DNA of 64,000 bases from Rhipidocladum racemiflorum (Eukaryota > Streptophyta > Magnoliopsida > Poales > Poaceae), in assembly GCA_036346355.1 (NCBI GenBank), contig CM070592.1, positions 38,528,193 to 38,592,192 on the forward strand, read 5' to 3'. Shown here in pieces: positions 23,200-33,425 of this stretch; positions within the stretch are counted from its first letter, which is position 1; the number at the start of each line of letters is the position of its first letter. The notes beneath the pieces were generated by a model that ran no database searches, was not told the DNA's origin, and was given only the letters and a program-made list of their open reading frames with translations. A program made the translations under genes and the position numbers.

Positions 23200-23703
23200 A
23201 GGTTGCGATCCGGAAGTGGTTCCCGTAAAATCCCACGCTCTAGCGACTGCTGTTCGGCGACTTCAGCGCTTGCAATCCCGTGGGATCTGTTCGGCTTCGT
23301 CGGCGCCGCCACCAGCGCGGCCTCCCCAGCGCCGTCCACGGCCACCGCCGCCACCATCCGCTGGAAACTCCCTCCCCGCAAGCACCGCCTCGCGTGGAGT
23401 CTCTCCCCAACTTCCGCGACCCGTCGAAGTCTTCACCTGCAACGCCATGCCTCCTTCCGTTCCGCCGCTTCCACACCGGATCCGCGTCGGCTCTCGCGTC
23501 TCCGGCCACCATCCGCAACGGTCGTACGCTTCTCCTCGCCGCTCTGCCCAGGGATCCTCACCGAGCTCCACCGCGTGCGCCCCGTCCACCCGGTCGTCGA
23601 GTTCCCCGTCATCCGCTCGGAGCCGGTCTTCCGCCACCTGCTCGGTTCGGTGACGCGCTCGAGTCACCAACGCGCCGCCCACACATCCTCTCCAGCCACT
23701 CCC

Positions 23704-26319
23704 ATGGCGACCTTGGAGGTGCAAGATGCGCGGGAGCAGAGGATGCGGCAGCAGCTCCTCGCCAGGATGGAAGCTGTCTCGAGGAAGCTGGACAACATCC
23801 TAGGCAACAAGGAGGCCACACCGACCGTTGATGCCCACCGGGTGTTCGACGAAAGGTTGGGCCACCTGGAGGCCAACAACAGCCACATGCTTCGGGTCAC
23901 GGTGAGCCATGTGTTCTATCCAGTGACCGAGGAGGTGCTTCACCAAGTCTTTGATGCATTTGGCGCTGAGAAGGTGTACGTGCACGGGAGGGTTGCTGGC
24001 GTGGAGGCTCTCATCCTGTTCCGGTCATGCCGTGATGCAGTGCGAGCTCGAGAAGCCCTTCACGACCGGTGCATCTACGACAACTGCTGCTGGTTGGACA
24101 TCCAATACGAGATGTCGCACCCCACCATCATCATTCCGGTGACGCCTGCCAAGTGTTCGACACCATGCCCCAACCACAGTGCAGGCATGCCAACAGTGGC
24201 ATCCACCTCTGCTACAGTGGTGTCACCGCCCTTGGCTATCCCACTCGTCGTTGAGCCAGTCGGGGTCACTCCGCCGGTTCAAGTCAAGGTAGAGCGAGCA
24301 GTGGCTGGGCTGGATCTTCAGGCTTCTGTGGCTGCTAAGGATCTCCACATCTCTAGTGAGCCAGATCCAAGAGTGCATCCATCTTCAAGCACCATAAGTC
24401 ATCATCTCAGAGTCAATCACTTGAACTGTCATGAAAACAAGGAAGGTGGGATGGGAACTGAAAATTATGAATTTAAAACTGCGGTTGCTGATGGTGATAT
24501 TCAAAGCTCAATAGAGGTTAAAGGTTTGGAAGATATAACTGATACAGTAAGTGGAAAATCAGTAGATGCCTACAAAACTGAAGACCATTATTGTGTTCCC
24601 AATGTAACTAAGAATGATACTCCTAATACTGAGGAACACAGTACTTGTGCGGTTGACCTTGAAGCATCAATGCCGAGATCTGTTCAACAAAGGGATGAGG
24701 TTTTCTACTCCTTTTTCAATGGAGTAAGTGCTGGCCATGAGAGGAATGGTGGCAGTGAGGAATCTGTTTTCCATGGAGTAAGGCGCATATTGGAGGGTAT
24801 TTGTTTGGTGATTGGCGAAATGCCGCCATGGAGCCGGAGCGCGTTTAGCCCTGGAAATTCTCAAATAGATGGTTCTCTTTGGGTGCTCTTGGAAAGGCCA
24901 CCATGGATGTGTAGTGGATTCAGTCCTGGAAATGAGGTTACCAGGACCCAAATCATACTACAGTTTGCTAGTGAGTATGGCTCTGTTCCAGAAACTGTGG
25001 CATATGATATTGTTCTGGAAGTTGCAATGAAAGCACAGCACATTCAACAAAGGAATCTCATCTTGCAAGGTTCCTGGAAATGGTTGTGGACAGAATTTGC
25101 ATTGTACTATGGGGTTTTAGAGGCCTACACGAAGCTGAAGTATCTCTTTTATATAATGGATATTGCAACCCCTACTGCTGATTGGCTGAATCTCGTTCAC
25201 GAGCTTTTGTTGCCAGTACTAATGAAGAGCCATAGCACTGCTACATTGAGCCATCAAGAGAATCGCATTCTGGGGAAAGTTGAGGAGCAAATTGAGCAAA
25301 CTTTAGCGATGGCATTTGAGAATTACAAGTCACTCGATAAGTCTCTGCCAACTGGATTGGTTGCTTCAGCTCTGGAACCGGCTATAAAACTGTACAGCAT
25401 TTTCCATGATGTGCTGTCTCCAGAGGTTCAATTTAGATTATGCAATTATTTCCAGGCTGCTGCCAGGAAGCGATCGAGGCGGCACATGCTCGAGATTGAC
25501 GAATTGGTAGCAGGAAATTCTGAAGGCATTAGAATGGACTTGGTCACCTTTACCACAGCTTATCAGAAGATGGAATCTTTATGCCATAACATACGTAATG
25601 AAATTTTTGCAGACATTGAAATTCATAATCAGCACATACTTCCCAGTCTTGTCGACCTCCCTAATTTGGCTGCCTCCATCTATAGTGTGGGGCTTTCAAA
25701 TAGACTGTGTGCTTTCCTTGTTCCATGTCCTCCTACCGGTTTTTCTCCTGTTGAAGATTTAGTGATTGCTACTGCTGAGTTTCAGAAGGATCCTTGTAGC
25801 TGGAACATTTGCCCTGTTAAAGCTAGTGTTGATGCAAAGGAGTTGTTCCAATTGTACATTGTATTATGGATTGAAGACAAACGGAGGACATTATTGGAAA
25901 ATTGCAGGCTGCATAAGGTTAAATGGTCAGGAGTTAGGACTCAGCATATGACAACATCTTCTGTGGACGAGATGTATGATTTGCTGAAGAATACATTGAC
26001 AGCGTATGAGGTTATCATTTCCCGATGGCCCGAATATATAATTGTTCTTGAGAATGCTATTGCAGATGTTGAGAAGGCAGTCATCAAGTCTCTAGAAAAA
26101 CAGTATGTGGATGTTTTGGGCTACACCACCGTGGATCCTACTACTATCAAGGAACAGAATGTTGATGATGTACCATCTGAGGTTGCCAACACTGATGACA
26201 AGTTAATACTAATTGACATTCAACTTTATGTGCAATGGAACTTCGGAATTATGCGGATTCAATATCAGGCTATGCTTTTGCTTGAGGACAAGCAAATTCT
26301 CGTGGGGGCGGTAATGTAA
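23704..26319 (+). CDS. Retroelement-borne fusion protein: PTB-type RRM plus DUF810 (MUNC13-like)
   Basis: The frame is open from the primer site (about 23182) to TAA at 26317-26319, a stop supplied by the 3' LTR. The first ATG is at 23704, giving 871 residues. Residues about 1-60 are a coiled-coil-like stretch (MATLEVQDAREQRMRQQL). About 62-137 is an RRM resembling polypyrimidine-tract-binding proteins (LRVTVSHVFYPVTEEVLHQ, then YDNCCWLDIQY). About 409-806 matches the plant DUF810/PATROL1-type MUN family (QIILQFASEYGSVPE, GSWKWLWTEFALYYGV, YFQAAARKRSRRH, VKWSGVRTQHMTTSSVDEM, ISRWPEYIIVLENAIADVE). In that family the region sits in proteins tethering vesicles for exocytosis. Here it is intronless, lacks the true C-terminus (the tail from about 806 is unrelated), and has an imperfect PPWxxSxFSPGN repeat at about 375-412. 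Function is unknown; the RRM part may be the element's own Gag-like module. Confidence 0.8.
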   Translation: MATLEVQDAREQRMRQQLLARMEAVSRKLDNILGNKEATPTVDAHRVFDERLGHLEANNSHMLRVTVSHVFYPVTEEVLHQVFDAFGAEKVYVHGRVAGVEALILFRSCRDAVRAREALHDRCIYDNCCWLDIQYEMSHPTIIIPVTPAKCSTPCPNHSAGMPTVASTSATVVSPPLAIPLVVEPVGVTPPVQVKVERAVAGLDLQASVAAKDLHISSEPDPRVHPSSSTISHHLRVNHLNCHENKEGGMGTENYEFKTAVADGDIQSSIEVKGLEDITDTVSGKSVDAYKTEDHYCVPNVTKNDTPNTEEHSTCAVDLEASMPRSVQQRDEVFYSFFNGVSAGHERNGGSEESVFHGVRRILEGICLVIGEMPPWSRSAFSPGNSQIDGSLWVLLERPPWMCSGFSPGNEVTRTQIILQFASEYGSVPETVAYDIVLEVAMKAQHIQQRNLILQGSWKWLWTEFALYYGVLEAYTKLKYLFYIMDIATPTADWLNLVHELLLPVLMKSHSTATLSHQENRILGKVEEQIEQTLAMAFENYKSLDKSLPTGLVASALEPAIKLYSIFHDVLSPEVQFRLCNYFQAAARKRSRRHMLEIDELVAGNSEGIRMDLVTFTTAYQKMESLCHNIRNEIFADIEIHNQHILPSLVDLPNLAASIYSVGLSNRLCAFLVPCPPTGFSPVEDLVIATAEFQKDPCSWNICPVKASVDAKELFQLYIVLWIEDKRRTLLENCRLHKVKWSGVRTQHMTTSSVDEMYDLLKNTLTAYEVIISRWPEYIIVLENAIADVEKAVIKSLEKQYVDVLGYTTVDPTTIKEQNVDDVPSEVANTDDKLILIDIQLYVQWNFGIMRIQYQAMLLLEDKQILVGAVM

Positions 26320-26568
26320 CATCTGGGCTGCAGAAGGGTCCCACTGGCATGTGAGAGATGTATAAATAGTCTCAAGGGTTCAGGAAAGGGGACATGAAAA
26401 GAAATGACAAAATGAAATCTTAAATGCCTTCTTTCTTCCTCTCCACGCTCTCTGTTCTTCCTCTTCTCCTAGCGTCTGCTTCCCTTGTTGTTCCTCCTGT
26501 ACCAAGCTTCTTCGATTGAGTTGCTCATAGCTCACGTGCTGGTTGATCCGGTGCCAAGGGTCGTGACA
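26315..26568 (+). repeat. 3' LTR of the RRM-DUF810 element
   Basis: 254 bp, TGTAACATC to GTGACA, followed by the duplicated GGGAG. Confidence 0.95.
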
Positions 26569-26573
26569 GGGAG

Positions 26574-27960
26574 ACGGAGGAGGCGAGAGTTGGAGTAGCG
26601 ACGAGAGAAGGGGATCGAGGGGAACTGACTGCCGACACAGGTAGGGCGGAGAAGGATGCAGCGATGGGAAGCGTCGGGAGGCGTGGACGGTGGGCAGAGG
26701 AGGATTCAGCGACGGGAGGCGTGCGGGACGGGCGAAGGATAAGCAGCGAATGGAGGCGCGGGGAGGCCTTGATGCCGAGCGATGGGGAGGCAGCGGTCGA
26801 AGCGATTTCGTCGGCGGAGGATGTAGCGAGCGGTTAGGAGAGAAGGCGATCGAGGGATAGGCGTATTGTGGCTGGGTTAGGGCGCTCAGGCTGGGTTTTG
26901 TCGGGGTTAAGCGTCCCTCGTGGCCCACGGGGCCTCCGACCAGAGTTGGGCTTGAGGCAGCCCATTCGTCGTCCCGGGGCGCTGGGTACCCATGGTACGA
27001 GTATTCGTCAAAATGCGACCTTGCTTCATTTTAATAACATTCCTCTGCTCGGAAGATCGCCAAATTGATGTCATGCTCAAATAACTCACCTCTTTTCCTC
27101 ACGGCAGCACTGAGAGGAATATGAGGGAAATGAAGTGAACAGCTTTGAGTTCCTGAAAGCAGAGCGAAATATAGAGGAAAGTACCTATGTCGTCCCAGTT
27201 TTTTTGGAGGTAACCACCCAATCTCAGTGTTTTGGGCAATTGTCGGGCATTGATGAACTCTGAACCTTGGTTGCTGTTAGCTGAAGAAGAAGAGCTCGGA
27301 GGCAAATCTTTTTGGTTACAGTGACAGTGATTTGGCCGGAGACATTGATGATCGGAAAAGCACTACTGGGGTTCTATATTTCTTTGGTGGAAATCCGGTT
27401 ACATGTCTATCATAGAAGTAACGGATTGTGGCTCTATCGTCGTGCGAAGCGGAGTACGTACGTACGTAGCGGCCACAGCCGGTGGTAGCGACTAAGTTGG
27501 AAGAAGGTTAATTAATTCCTAGTCGATCGGAAAACCCTGTTAGAGATATATAAAATTAAGCCCAGCGTACATACCTTAGTCGGTGCTTATATATGCATGG
27601 TCCAATTAATCTCTTATTAGTCGGAAAATTAAACCCTGTTATGGTTCTCCAAGCCCAACGGCTTATGTCTGGTATTCGGCCCACTAAGTCTGGTATGTAC
27701 GCTAGATGAGTATTCGACTACGGGCGATATTCAATGTGCAACGAGGGGATGGAGACTATCAGACTTAATGCCCATGGTCCCATTTCCCGCCGAATCTTGT
27801 CCTCTACTGTATTCGACTACGGGCGATATTCAATGTGCCGCATAGTTTAAAGTTTAAACTTCCCACCGAGGTCCACCGAGAGGTCCACTATCCGACCGGG
27901 GCGGAAACGGACAGTAGGACATCCCACCCATCCTGAGTCTCTCCTCCTACTCGGCCCGTC
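26574..27960. other. Intergenic, no clear gene
   Basis: GC-rich to 27000, then mixed. A minus-strand frame at 27305-27099 (PPSSSSSANSNQGSEF, then LGGYLQKNWDDIG before a possible GTACTT donor) could be a first exon but has no ATG and no recognised family. A 29-bp segment starting TATTCGACTACGGGCGATA occurs twice, about 98 bp apart (27712 and 27810). Confidence 0.4.
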
Positions 27961-28042
27961 TGGGACAAATGCCTTGGCTTGCTGCTCTTTTACTCCGTAA
28001 TTATAAAGTGTTGAAATACGTATATGTACGACGGACGGATCG

Positions 28043-28043
<1 letters not shown>

Positions 28044-28111
<68 letters not shown>
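28044..28111. repeat. AT dinucleotide microsatellite
   Basis: An uninterrupted TA repeat of about 68 bp. Confidence 0.97.
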
Positions 28112-28113
<2 letters not shown>

Positions 28114-28621
28114 TGCTGCCGCTGCGTACCTTGGATATTCTAGGGTTCACGAATAGCAGGATCTAATTTAACAGCAGGTTTACGTGGTGCTGTGCGATAT
28201 ATATTTAAAAGGAAAGGAAAGGAAAGATCTCTACCTTTGATGAGGGTCTTCGGGCGAGGGCAACAGGTGTGGATCAGTCCATGGCATGATGCTTTCGTAT
28301 TGCTTCATCAGAGGGGTCTGGTTGCACTGTTTACCTTTTTTCCCAGCGACCACATAGCGTGAGCCCTGCCCGTTAGCCAGTCCGAAGAGAATCGCTTCAT
28401 TCGGTCCCAAGGGCTGGGTGAGTGACCATTCGGAGAGCAGCCCGAGATGGAGACTACCGGGGCGGAACAAGTCTACTGGGGTAGCCACCTCGAGGAGAGT
28501 GAGAGTGAGAGTGAGAGTCTCTCCTTCTACTCGATCGGCCCACACGCCTTGGCTTGCTGCCGCTGCGTACCTTGGCTTGCTGCCGCAAGTTGTTTTAACA
28601 CCAGGTTTACGTGATGCTGTG

Positions 28622-28624
<3 letters not shown>

Positions 28625-28672
<48 letters not shown>
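28625..28672. repeat. AT dinucleotide microsatellite, second
   Basis: A TA repeat of about 48 bp following TGCTGTGCGATA. The same leader occurs before the TATATATTT at 28191-28206, so the two tracts lie in a duplicated segment. Confidence 0.95.
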
Positions 28673-28674
<2 letters not shown>

Positions 28675-29020
28675 AAGCCATAAAATAAAGGTGTATGATA
28701 AATCGCTATATATATATTGATGTGCATGCGGAAAGCGTTAATTATTAGGAACACATCTTCGGCAGGGAGTAATTAATTAGGACGTGGTGGAACCAAGGAT
28801 TGATGAAAAGGAGAAAAGGGATAATTAATTAAAGAGGTTTGCATAGAGACAGAGTGAAGCATAGCACGCGCTAGAGAAATCTATGATTTCAGGTAAATAT
28901 TAGGCGTGCCTAAAATCAGCGCAAGAGAGAAGCTCAAAGAGTGATGCGAAACATATTGATAGAAGCGCTATATATGTATCATCTAAACTATAATAGAAGA
29001 AGGGGTTTACTACTCCTTTA

Positions 29021-29365
29021 GGGCTTGTTTAATTGGGAACTTCAATCCCGGCCGAGATCCGGCCCCGGGAAGGTTCCCCGTTGACCCAATCCCGGGACGA
29101 TTTTCTCGACGGCTGTTTGGGAGAGACGTAAAAATAATAGAAATTTTAATAATAGTAAAAATGGGTTGTTTAAAACTTTAACTGAATTAAGAAATTTATT
29201 CTATGAAATTTGGACATTGAATTAAATAGATACAAAAATCAAAAATCTTTTATTCTCCTTGAGGGGAAATTATCCCTAGGAATTGAAGGGGATTTTATGT
29301 GCCATTAAAATTCCTTTAGGGACAAATATTCTCTAGCTAGATTTTATTTTCATCCAAACATGCCC
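29021..29365. mobile_element. Tourist-like MITE, TTA duplication
   Basis: 345 bp bounded by GGGCTTGTTT on the left and AAACATGCCC on the right, with TTA on both sides (29018-29020, 29366-29368). A 3-bp TTA duplication with GGGC-type ends fits PIF/Harbinger (Tourist) MITEs. No coding. Confidence 0.65.
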
Positions 29366-29368
29366 TTA

Positions 29369-29665
29369 GAGCATCTCCAAGAGGGGCCTTAAATATGGCC
29401 TTAATTTGAATTATAGGGTTTTTGGAAAAAAAAAGATTAACTCCGGCAAGGGCTCTAAATTGTTAAAATTTAGCAAATTGTTTTAGGGCCTCTAGGAGAG
29501 TAGCTATATTTAACAATTCTGTGATTGAGCCCTATCTTCGTTGGGTTTTAGGGCCTAATTGCTGGAGTGAATATTTTGTTAGAGCCCTAAATCTAATTAG
29601 TTGGGATCCTAAATTAAATTTTTAAGGCTCATTTTTAGGGCTCTCTCCTGTAGTGAATATTTTAA
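29369..29665. mobile_element. Possible second MITE (GAGCATCTCCAA type)
   Basis: It starts GAGCATCTCCAAGAGGGGCC and has several inverted GGGCTCTAAA/TTTAGGGC blocks up to GGGCTCTCTCCTG at about 29637-29651. This resembles a common grass MITE class. The right end is not defined and no target duplication was identified. Confidence 0.4.
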
Positions 29666-29811
29666 GGCTCGTTTTAGTGGTGGATTGTCCAACCTATCTC
29701 ATTGGACCATCATCCTGGCCTTGCCTGCTCCTGAGCCGCGCCGGAGCCTCCACCGGTTCCCTGTGTCACTCACCCCGCTGTCTCGCCGCTTCTTCTCCCC
29801 TGCTTCGATTA

Positions 29812-30280
29812 GCCTTCGTCGTCGCGGGGATGCGCGGCACGCCGGAGTGGAACAAGATGAGGACGATACCGGGGTGCTGCTTGCGTCTGTGAGGAGCCTC
29901 CCCTAAAAACGTGTGCTCATTCGATTCTCCTTCCTCGACCTCGTCGTGCTTTTCGCTGCGGTCCCCATCGGCTAGCGCCGCCTATGAGGTAGGTCCATCG
30001 ATTCATGCTCCATCTGCGTTGCTCCTTGTTTCTTCCTCCTTTCTTTCCCTTTCCTTGAACCTCGATTCGTCTTCCTCTCTGTCGTTGCATAGGGGCGGGG
30101 ATGCGCGATACACCGGAGCGGAACAAGGGGCAGATGAACAAGAGGACATTGACGGCGGGATGCTGCTCGCGTCGGTGAGGAGGCTCCCCTCAATCGCGTG
30201 CTCCGCCAGTTCTCCTTCCTCGATCTCGCCTTGCTTTCCGCTCATGTCCCCATCGCCTAGCGCGCGCCTTCAGAGGAATG
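29812..30280. repeat. Direct duplication of a GC-rich coding-like block
   Basis: 29812-29990 and 30085-30280 are diverged copies: both contain GGGGATGCGCG, CACCGGAG or CGCCGGAG followed by TGGAACAAG or CGGAACAAG, then GGATGCTGCT-type sequence, GAGGCTCCC, CTCCTTCCTCGA and TCCCCATCG. Spacing is about 275 bp. No gene family is recognised. It may derive from 5' leader sequence of a captured gene. Confidence 0.6.
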
Positions 30281-31143
30281 GGGACGCCAAGGACTTGCCT
30301 CTTATTTTCCTCAGTGCTGCCACTGCTCTTCTGAAATTGAATTGATTGGAAGCATCCTACCTGATGTCCTGCCAGATGTGAAAACATTTTGTTGTCTATG
30401 AAGTGTGACCGGAGGAAATTTCATTAATTCTTTAGCTTTAAAATGGTATAACTTAATCCTAGAGCTTACAATGTTAATTTTGCTTTTTGGTATCCAAAGG
30501 AATTAAAGAACAGTGGTAGTGAGTGTGAGCTAACCTGTAATCATACTCTTTGGTGTGATTATTTTTTGTGTCTGCGTTGCAACTGAATTAAGAATAAAAA
30601 ATAAAAAAAACCTAATAAATTTACCTTTCCTTGAGTTTTCATTTTCAATTTTAATGGCTTGCAGAGATATCTGACATGTTATCTTCTGGAACGAACTTGA
30701 TCAACAGGTAATTAATATGGTGGCTCCAACATTATTCAAGCTTATTCTTTCGGTTAACGTTTGCACTTTTGATTCTTACTCTACAAAATGTTAGAGTCAC
30801 ATAAGCTGTGCAAACTTCATGATAATATGTATGGATTTGTTGTTCCTTAAACAAGTCAGCAAACTTGATATTTTAGCAATACATTACAACTAATTTCTTG
30901 TAAGTAGGAGTCTGTTTATATACACTCTGTTTCTTGTTTTGTATCATAGTTTTAGTTTTTTTAAAAATTTCTTTTATTTGTTCTTTGCTGAGGCTGAGCC
31001 AGGTAGGTGTATACTGAACACTTGCTCGGAAGAACTGACCAATCGACATTATGTGTTTTTTTTCGGTAGCAATTTCTCTTTTCACTTTTCTACTATTTTT
31101 TTTTATTCACGGATGTTACTACTCATATTCTCGATAATTTGAA

Positions 31144-31434
31144 GGTTGCAATGCTAAGTGGTTGTCGATGCTTGTCAGAGTTTTATGGTGATGGCCATAA
31201 ATGTCAAGGTAAAATCTTTCTGATTAGTGATTTATTATGTGAAACAGAGCTTTGAGTTACCATTTTGTTGATGAGTTGTATTCCATGTGTTCTATCAGAT
31301 TTGGACGAATGCAAGGTGAACTGCATGCACTTACCTATCCTAGGCTCCCAGTGCAATAATACTTTGGGAAAATGCTACAAGGGCAAATGCAATGGCAATC
31401 AAACTAACATGCCAGGAGAGGACACATGCACATG
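31144..31434 (+). pseudogene. Vacuolar-sorting-receptor-like EGF fragment, split by hAT
   Basis: Exon A (about 31147-31207) reads GCRCLSEFYGDGHKCQ and ends at a GTAAAA donor. After an intron, exon B from about 31301 reads DLDECKVNCMHLP, CNNTLGKC, GKCNGNQ and GEDTCTC. Pattern C-x-C-x5-7-GDGHKC-(D)-DxDEC is the EGF-like/calcium-binding EGF pair near the membrane in plant vacuolar sorting receptors (BP-80 type). Cys spacing is abnormal and a hAT element interrupts the exon at 31435. The remaining domains (PA, transmembrane) are absent. An EGF region of another receptor family cannot be excluded. Confidence 0.5.
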
Positions 31435-32236
31435 TAGGGATGGAACTGGTACGGATATTTTCCGACCGACCGACCGACCGAATTGATTTGGATGATGATT
31501 TGGATAGTTTCACAGATATCCAGTTGATTTCTCGGATAAGGATATGGATACAGATAATTTACATGGATACGGATACGGATATGGAACACTGATTATCCGA
31601 TGGATACGGAATATCCGAGTTTTTGTTCGGATAATATCCGAATATGACATACGGATATTATCCGAATAAAACCTTTCAGAATAACACATTAACAATTTAA
31701 CATGTTTCACTGTTTCAGAGACTGGGGTCTGCATTGGATGACAAGATATAATATGTTCATGTGTGCTAGATGCTAATTTGGAGATATCTGGGTAAAGGTG
31801 GTACAGAAATTGGCAAATGGCGTTTCAGGAGGGCTACTTAGGATTCACCAGCATATGCCAGCTACAAATCATTTGGTTCAATTATTGCAATGGAGTACAT
31901 TGTTACTCACAGAGTCACATGTATGACAAGCTAGGGATAAAAAGACAAAAAAAAAGACATACAAATATATTTCTTTTGGAATTTTGAATTTAAATTTGGA
32001 TCGATTTTGAAAAAAAAAACTGAAATTGGATTTTAAAATATCCGACTAATATTATTCGTATCCATGTTGATTCCGATCCGTATTCGATCTGTATTCATAA
32101 CCGATATTATCCTGTATAATTCGTATTTGATTCTGTATTCGACACTATTCGTATTCGATTCTGTATTCGATAAAAAATATGGATACGGATATGAATATGA
32201 TGATATTCGACCGTATCCGATCCGATCACATCCCTA
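31435..32236. mobile_element. hAT-type non-autonomous element, TGCACATG duplication
   Basis: 802 bp with ends TAGGGATGGAAC and (reverse complement of the right end) TAGGGATGTGATC, flanked by TGCACATG at 31427-31434 and 32237-32244. The 8-bp duplication and TAGGG ends fit hAT. Both subterminal regions are crowded with GGATACGGATA/TATCCGAATA motifs in opposite orientation, typical of transposase-binding subterminal repeats. No transposase. Confidence 0.88.
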
Positions 32237-33111
32237 TGCACATGTAAGAAATGAGATATGTATACTATAGTGTATAACCATGGGTGGTCATACTTTTTGA
32301 TTGGGTCTATGACGTAAGTAACATGTCAATGTTCGGGTGATGCATTAACATCTTGGTTTTGTCATGTGTATTGGTTATGAATATTGCTGGCTACAGCCTA
32401 CAAATTCTGTATGTTTTTGTGTAGAGTTTGTCTCGGAACTGTAGTGCAATAGAAATGACTGGAGTATGTGGGAAGAATGATTTATTCAAATCAAAATTAT
32501 CCATCCATCATATCCCAACAATTGCCACATGACAGCCAGCATAATGAGAAAAATCCAGCCTTACTACTGCAAGATTCAGAGGCATGAGATAATTTTACTC
32601 CCCAACTAAATGGGGAATTCTTTGTTATTAGGTTGATGGTATAAAAAAGGGTACATGTATTATCTTGGTACCAATATGGAAGTATTCACTATATATGATT
32701 TCTCTAGTTTTTTGGAATATATAACTGTTTAGTCATTGGATATTTGTCCTATGAAAGGCACAAGAACAAAATTCTGTACAGTGAAATGTACCTATTTGCT
32801 TCAAAGATAGGATAGGAGCTGCAAAGCATCGAGAGGTTCTCATGATATGAACTGCACCCAACACAAACTTTAGATGACTAACGAAGTAGGCACAAACTTT
32901 AGATGACTAACGAAGTAGGCATTTATGCTGACTCCTGTGGATGAACAGAAAAACTATAGGTATGATACTTTTTATGCTTTATTGTGCATCAGGTTACTGT
33001 GTTTTGTCATTTTTGTGCTTTCTTTGTTGATGTTAAATGGATATTTGTGTGTTTCATAACTATTCTGTGTATTCTAGGCAATTTCCTTGCTACTTATGAT
33101 TTCCAATGCAG

Positions 33112-33425
33112 GTAAAAGATTTGGAGGTTGAGTTGGAAGCTACCAGACAGAAAGGCAGAGACATTACAACAAGCTATATTGGCTGAAAGAGAGAGGATTA
33201 CCCAGATGCAATGGGATATGGATGAGCTTCCTGCAGGAAGTACTTTGAGTTGGAGTCTAATATGAAGATTGAACAAGTCATTTTTTTATAGCCATATTAT
33301 AAGGATTTTCATTATCTTTTTCTGTACTTATGTGCAGAATGAGAAAAGTTGTGTGCAGCTAGAGAAAAAACTACTGGTGGTGAAAAAGAAATGTTACTGG
33401 AAGTACTAGAAACTAAACAAAAATG
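33112..33425 (+). pseudogene. PX-domain EREX-like coiled-coil fragment
   Basis: Reads VKDLEVELEATRQKGR, then (shifted frame) TLQQAILAERERITQMQW and DMDEL, then (shifted again) RKYFELESNMKIEQ, an intron, and a piece containing CVQLEKKLLVV and EVLETKQK. This matches the coiled-coil exons of the plant EREX family (endosomal Rab effectors with a PX domain that guide vacuolar transport). Two single-base shifts in one exon and absence of the PX domain make it a relic. Confidence 0.68.

Larger units (their letters stand above)
22923..26573 (+). mobile_element. Compact LTR retroelement carrying an RRM-DUF810 fusion frame
   Basis: LTRs of 256 bp (22928-23183) and 254 bp (26315-26568) begin TGTAACATCTGGGC and end in GTGACA, and both flanks carry GGGAG (22923-22927, 26569-26573). 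A TGGTATCAGAGC primer site follows the first LTR. The 3.1-kb interior is a single open frame with no protease, integrase, RT or RNase H, so mobility must have come from another element. LTRs differ by two isolated substitutions, one clustered patch of about six changes near 23036-23041, and a 2-bp indel, implying a young insertion. The host sequence is GC-rich. Confidence 0.95.

Noticed and set aside
23203..23703. Protein start at 23203, before the first ATG of the RRM-DUF810 frame
   Set aside because: That codon is TTG within a few bases of the primer site. The first in-frame ATG is 23704, although the upstream frame is open and might be used by non-ATG initiation.
28231..28545. A minus-strand frame containing GKKGKQ and TPLMKQY, resembling a MutS-type N-terminus
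   Set aside because: The resemblance covers only about seven residues and the rest has no MutS features, so I could not support it.
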